From Janibacter indicus (GTDB lineage: Bacteria; Actinomycetota; Actinomycetes; Actinomycetales; Dermatophilaceae), in assembly GCF_900176385.1 (NCBI RefSeq), contig NZ_FWXN01000004.1:186001-250000 (forward strand): DNA of 64,000 nucleotides, written 5' to 3'. The notes beneath the pieces are model-generated. The model made no database searches. It was not told the DNA's origin and saw nothing but the letters and a program-made list of their open reading frames with translations. Shown here one piece after another: positions 62,027 through 64,000 of the stretch (the first letter of the stretch is position 1; each line of letters starts with the position of its first letter). Position numbers and translations under genes: made by a program.

Positions 62027-62947
62027 GTGACCTCCGCACCCATCACCCGGCGCCACCGCCCGCCGGTGCCCGTCGACCTCGGGCTGGTGCTGCCCCCCTT
62101 CGTCCGTGGTGCCGGGGACCCGACGAGCCACCGCGCCCGCGACGGCTGGTGGTTCGGCTGGACCACGCCGGCCGGCACCGTGACTCTCCACCTCAGGGCC
62201 GAAGGGAGCGATGTCGTCGCCTCGGCCTGGGGAGACGGTGGCGACTGGGTGCTCGACCGGCTCCCTGACCTCGTCGGCGGCCGCGACGACCCCGAGGCCT
62301 TCGTCCCGCACCACGAGCTCGTCGCCCGCGGGTGGCCACGGATGCACGGCTGGCGGGTCCCCGCCAACGGCCTCGTCGCCCAGATGCTCGTGTGCTCCGT
62401 GCTCGAGCAGCGGGTCACGGGGCGCGAGGCCTTCAGCAGCCAGCGCCAGCTCGTGCGCCGCTACGGCTCGCCCGCCCCGGGGCCCGGCGAGGAGCTCGGG
62501 CTGATCTGCCCGCCCACGCCCGCCGAGTGGGCCCACATCCCCTCGTGGGCCTGGCTGCGGGCGGGCGTCGACGGTGCCCGGTCGCGGGTCGTCGTCGGTG
62601 CGATGCGCGTGGCCGGACGGCTCGACGAGTGCGCCGACCTGACGCTGGCGCAGGCACACGCGCGGATGCGCTCGCTCCCCGGCATCGGTGTCTGGACCGC
62701 CGCCGAGGTCGCCCAGCGGGCGCTGGGAGATGCCGACTCACCGAGCTTCGGTGACTACCACGTCGCCAAGGACGTGACGCTCGCGCTCGACGGGGTCGTC
62801 GGCGACGACGCCCGCATGGCCGAGCTGCTCGAGCCCTATGCCGGTCAGCGCTATCGCGCCCAGGTGGTCATCACCGCCACCGCCGGCCACCGTCCCCGCC
62901 GGGGCCCCCGACGGTCCCTGCCGACGCACCTGCCGACGCGCTTCTGA
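62027..62947 (+). CDS. DNA-3-methyladenine glycosylase (AlkA-type HhH-GPD)
   Basis: A 306-residue base excision repair enzyme removing alkylated purines. The helix-hairpin-helix LPGIGVWTAAEVAQRALGDADSPSFGDYHV holds the DNA-contacting hairpin and the catalytic aspartate (SFGDYHV). The N-terminal 100 residues form the beta-rich AlkA-like part (PVPVDLGLVLPPFVRGAGDP). The C-terminal tail is arginine-rich. GTG 62027 follows a CACAAT box by 7 bases. It is not linked to an Ada gene here. Confidence 0.9.
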   Translation: MTSAPITRRHRPPVPVDLGLVLPPFVRGAGDPTSHRARDGWWFGWTTPAGTVTLHLRAEGSDVVASAWGDGGDWVLDRLPDLVGGRDDPEAFVPHHELVARGWPRMHGWRVPANGLVAQMLVCSVLEQRVTGREAFSSQRQLVRRYGSPAPGPGEELGLICPPTPAEWAHIPSWAWLRAGVDGARSRVVVGAMRVAGRLDECADLTLAQAHARMRSLPGIGVWTAAEVAQRALGDADSPSFGDYHVAKDVTLALDGVVGDDARMAELLEPYAGQRYRAQVVITATAGHRPRRGPRRSLPTHLPTRF

Positions 62948-62964
62948 GGCGGCCGGCCGGCGCG

Positions 62965-63801
62965 TCAGGCGTGGGCGAGGACGTCGGCGGGGGAGGCGTC
63001 GGTGGGCAGCCAGGTGACGCGCAGGTCGCGGTAGAGGCCGGCGACACCGGAGGCTGTGGGGTCGATGCCGACGGCGGCCAGCGAGGGGCCGAGGTCGGTG
63101 AGGTCCGGGGTGATGCCGACGATCTTCGCCGAGGTCCCGCGGAGGGCGTCGCGGACGCCGGGGACGCCGAGCACGATGCCGATCGACAGGACCGGGTCGC
63201 CCCCGGGGAGCACGACGACGTCGGCCTCACGGATCGCGTCGAGGACGCCCGGGGCCGCCGCGGCGCGGTCCATGCCCGCGACGACGAAGCGGGTCGCGGC
63301 GGGGGAGCCGAGCTCGTGGCGCCACTGCTGGACGTGGACGGCTCGCTGCTCCTCCTGCTCGTCGAGGACGACGTGGGTCTCGACGGGGACGTCGCTCATG
63401 GGGAGCAGCCGGACCCCCTTCGCCGGCAGGCCGCGGCGCTCGGCGAGGCGCTGGGTGACCTCGCTGGGCGTGGCGCCCTGGCCGAGCCATGCGGTCCGGG
63501 CCAGGTGGGTGCCGATCTCGCGGTCGGTGACCGGGTACCACTGGGGCTGGACGCCGAGGGCGTGCAGTTCGTCGGTGACGAGGGAGGGGGCGGCGCCGGC
63601 CGTGCCGGGGTCGTCGGGGGAGAGGTCGGCGAGCAGCCCGTCGATCTCCGGGGAGATCCGCAGTCCCCACAGGGAGATGTCATCGCCGGTGTTGGCGATG
63701 ACGGTGACCTCGGGTGCCGGGGTGGGGTCCCCGGGGTGGTCGACGAGGCCGCGGACGAGTCGGGAGCCGGCGGGGCCGCCGGAGATCACGGTGATGCGCA
63801 T
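62965..63801 (-). CDS. cofD: 2-phospho-L-lactate transferase
   Basis: A 278-residue CofD/FbiA protein that transfers a phospholactate or phosphoenolpyruvate-derived group to Fo in coenzyme F420 synthesis. The N-terminus ITVISGGPAGSRLVRGL differs from the usual SGGxGGAR only slightly; VIANTGDDISLWGLRISPEIDG, MSDVPVETHV and PGGDPVLSIGIVLGVPGVRDAL are conserved blocks with substrate aspartates. ATG 63801 was chosen since upstream in-frame sequence is low-similarity. Next to a probable whiB2, as fbiA is in Mycobacterium. A perfect GGGGGCG-C-CGCCCCC palindrome (63827-63841) lies in its leader. Confidence 0.92.
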   Translation of the reverse strand: MRITVISGGPAGSRLVRGLVDHPGDPTPAPEVTVIANTGDDISLWGLRISPEIDGLLADLSPDDPGTAGAAPSLVTDELHALGVQPQWYPVTDREIGTHLARTAWLGQGATPSEVTQRLAERRGLPAKGVRLLPMSDVPVETHVVLDEQEEQRAVHVQQWRHELGSPAATRFVVAGMDRAAAAPGVLDAIREADVVVLPGGDPVLSIGIVLGVPGVRDALRGTSAKIVGITPDLTDLGPSLAAVGIDPTASGVAGLYRDLRVTWLPTDASPADVLAHA

Positions 63802-63876
63802 GGAGGACATGCTCTCAGCCCACGAAGGGGGCGCCGCCCCCAGTGGACCGTTCGACGCTTCCATAGCCTGCTCGGC

Positions 63877-63906
63877 TTGACGACGCACGCATGACACGCA
63901 TGTAAT
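63877..63906 (+). promoter_or_regulatory. Probable promoter of the whiB-like gene
   Basis: TTGACG (63877-63882) and TGTAAT (63901-63906) are 18 bases apart. The -10 lies in a TGTAATTACA palindrome (63901-63910), which could be an operator. Confidence 0.5.
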
Positions 63907-63981
63907 TACAGACATGTCAGGCCGAAGAACCATCGGTGTGGCGTGAAGTACAGGGTCGAGTGCCGAGGTCGAGGAGGGACC

Positions 63982-64000
63982 ATGCACGAACTTCAGCTGA
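63982..64000 (+). CDS. Start of a probable WhiB family gene (cut by window end)
   Basis: Only six codons are present: MHELQL. ATG 63982 has GAGGAGGG ending about 4 bases upstream, a strong ribosome binding site. In Mycobacterium fbiA (cofD) is divergent from whiB2, and the promoter and long leader here fit a WhiB2-type Fe-S regulator of cell division. Identity rests on synteny, not on sequence. Confidence 0.45.

Overview
The window is high-GC DNA (about 70 percent GC) from an actinobacterium. Family content (cofD beside a WhiB start, LytR-CpsA-Psr, TIGR03089- and TIGR02569-like proteins, an AccA3/AccD5/AccE-type acyl-CoA carboxylase, a class F-type sortase) points to the Micrococcales, most likely Intrasporangiaceae (Janibacter/Knoellia-like). 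That placement is inference; no rRNA or other marker gene is present. I saw no tRNA, rRNA, CRISPR array, transposase or prophage, so this reads as chromosomal core sequence with small accessory islets. No gene-free stretch exceeds 300 bases; the longest is the 296-base leader before 52854.

Layout. 1-9386: nucleotide and sugar metabolism (YigZ, uridine kinase-like, phosphohexomutase, purine nucleoside phosphorylase), a flavin disulfide reductase, an MT0933-like small protein, an MFS exporter with extra C-terminal domains and the biotinylated carboxylase alpha subunit. 9489-15364: a two-component system whose kinase is fused to a DUF4153/4173-type membrane protein, a striking tandem-palindrome array, and a MoxR/VWA pair. 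15551-19314: methyltransferase plus PfkB kinase, sortase plus CHRD protein, MerR regulator. 19378-25386: acyl-CoA dehydrogenase plus carboxylase beta, subtilase, Maf, secreted lipase. 25448-31543: lipoprotein, DUF885 protein, an antiporter gene remnant, methyltransferase, RNase HI, MOSC protein, and an AbiEi/DUF559-type gene bracketed by two related long hairpins. 31564-34319: accE, accD5 and divergent birA. 34362-41220: class III cyclase, second two-component system, GtrA, purK-purE, CoA-binding protein, UDP-sugar dehydrogenase. 41391-46461: acyl-CoA dehydrogenase, 3-hydroxyacyl-CoA dehydrogenase, lutABC. 46466-61171: cell envelope functions (LCP ligase, glycosyltransferases, SpoIID/CWB2 protein, peptidoglycan peptidase, flippase-like protein), interrupted by scoAB and a TIGR03089 gene. 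61176-64000: phosphotransferase-like protein, AlkA-type glycosylase, cofD and the first codons of a probable whiB2.

The genes connect mainly through acyl-CoA metabolism (AccA3, AccD5, AccE, a second AccD, BirA, two acyl-CoA dehydrogenases, Hbd, ScoAB) and through cell-wall polymer synthesis and remodelling. Three sequence-level themes stand out. First, at least 18 genes have a TAnnnT-like -10 box ending 6-8 bases before the start codon, so leaderless transcription appears to be the default. Second, the octamer CCCCTTCG/CGAAGGGG and its 7-base core recur about 65 times by eye, inside genes and terminators. Third, small structured repeats occur: the palindrome array at 12853-12962, the hairpins around the DUF559 gene, and a related inverted pair inside the mutase gene.
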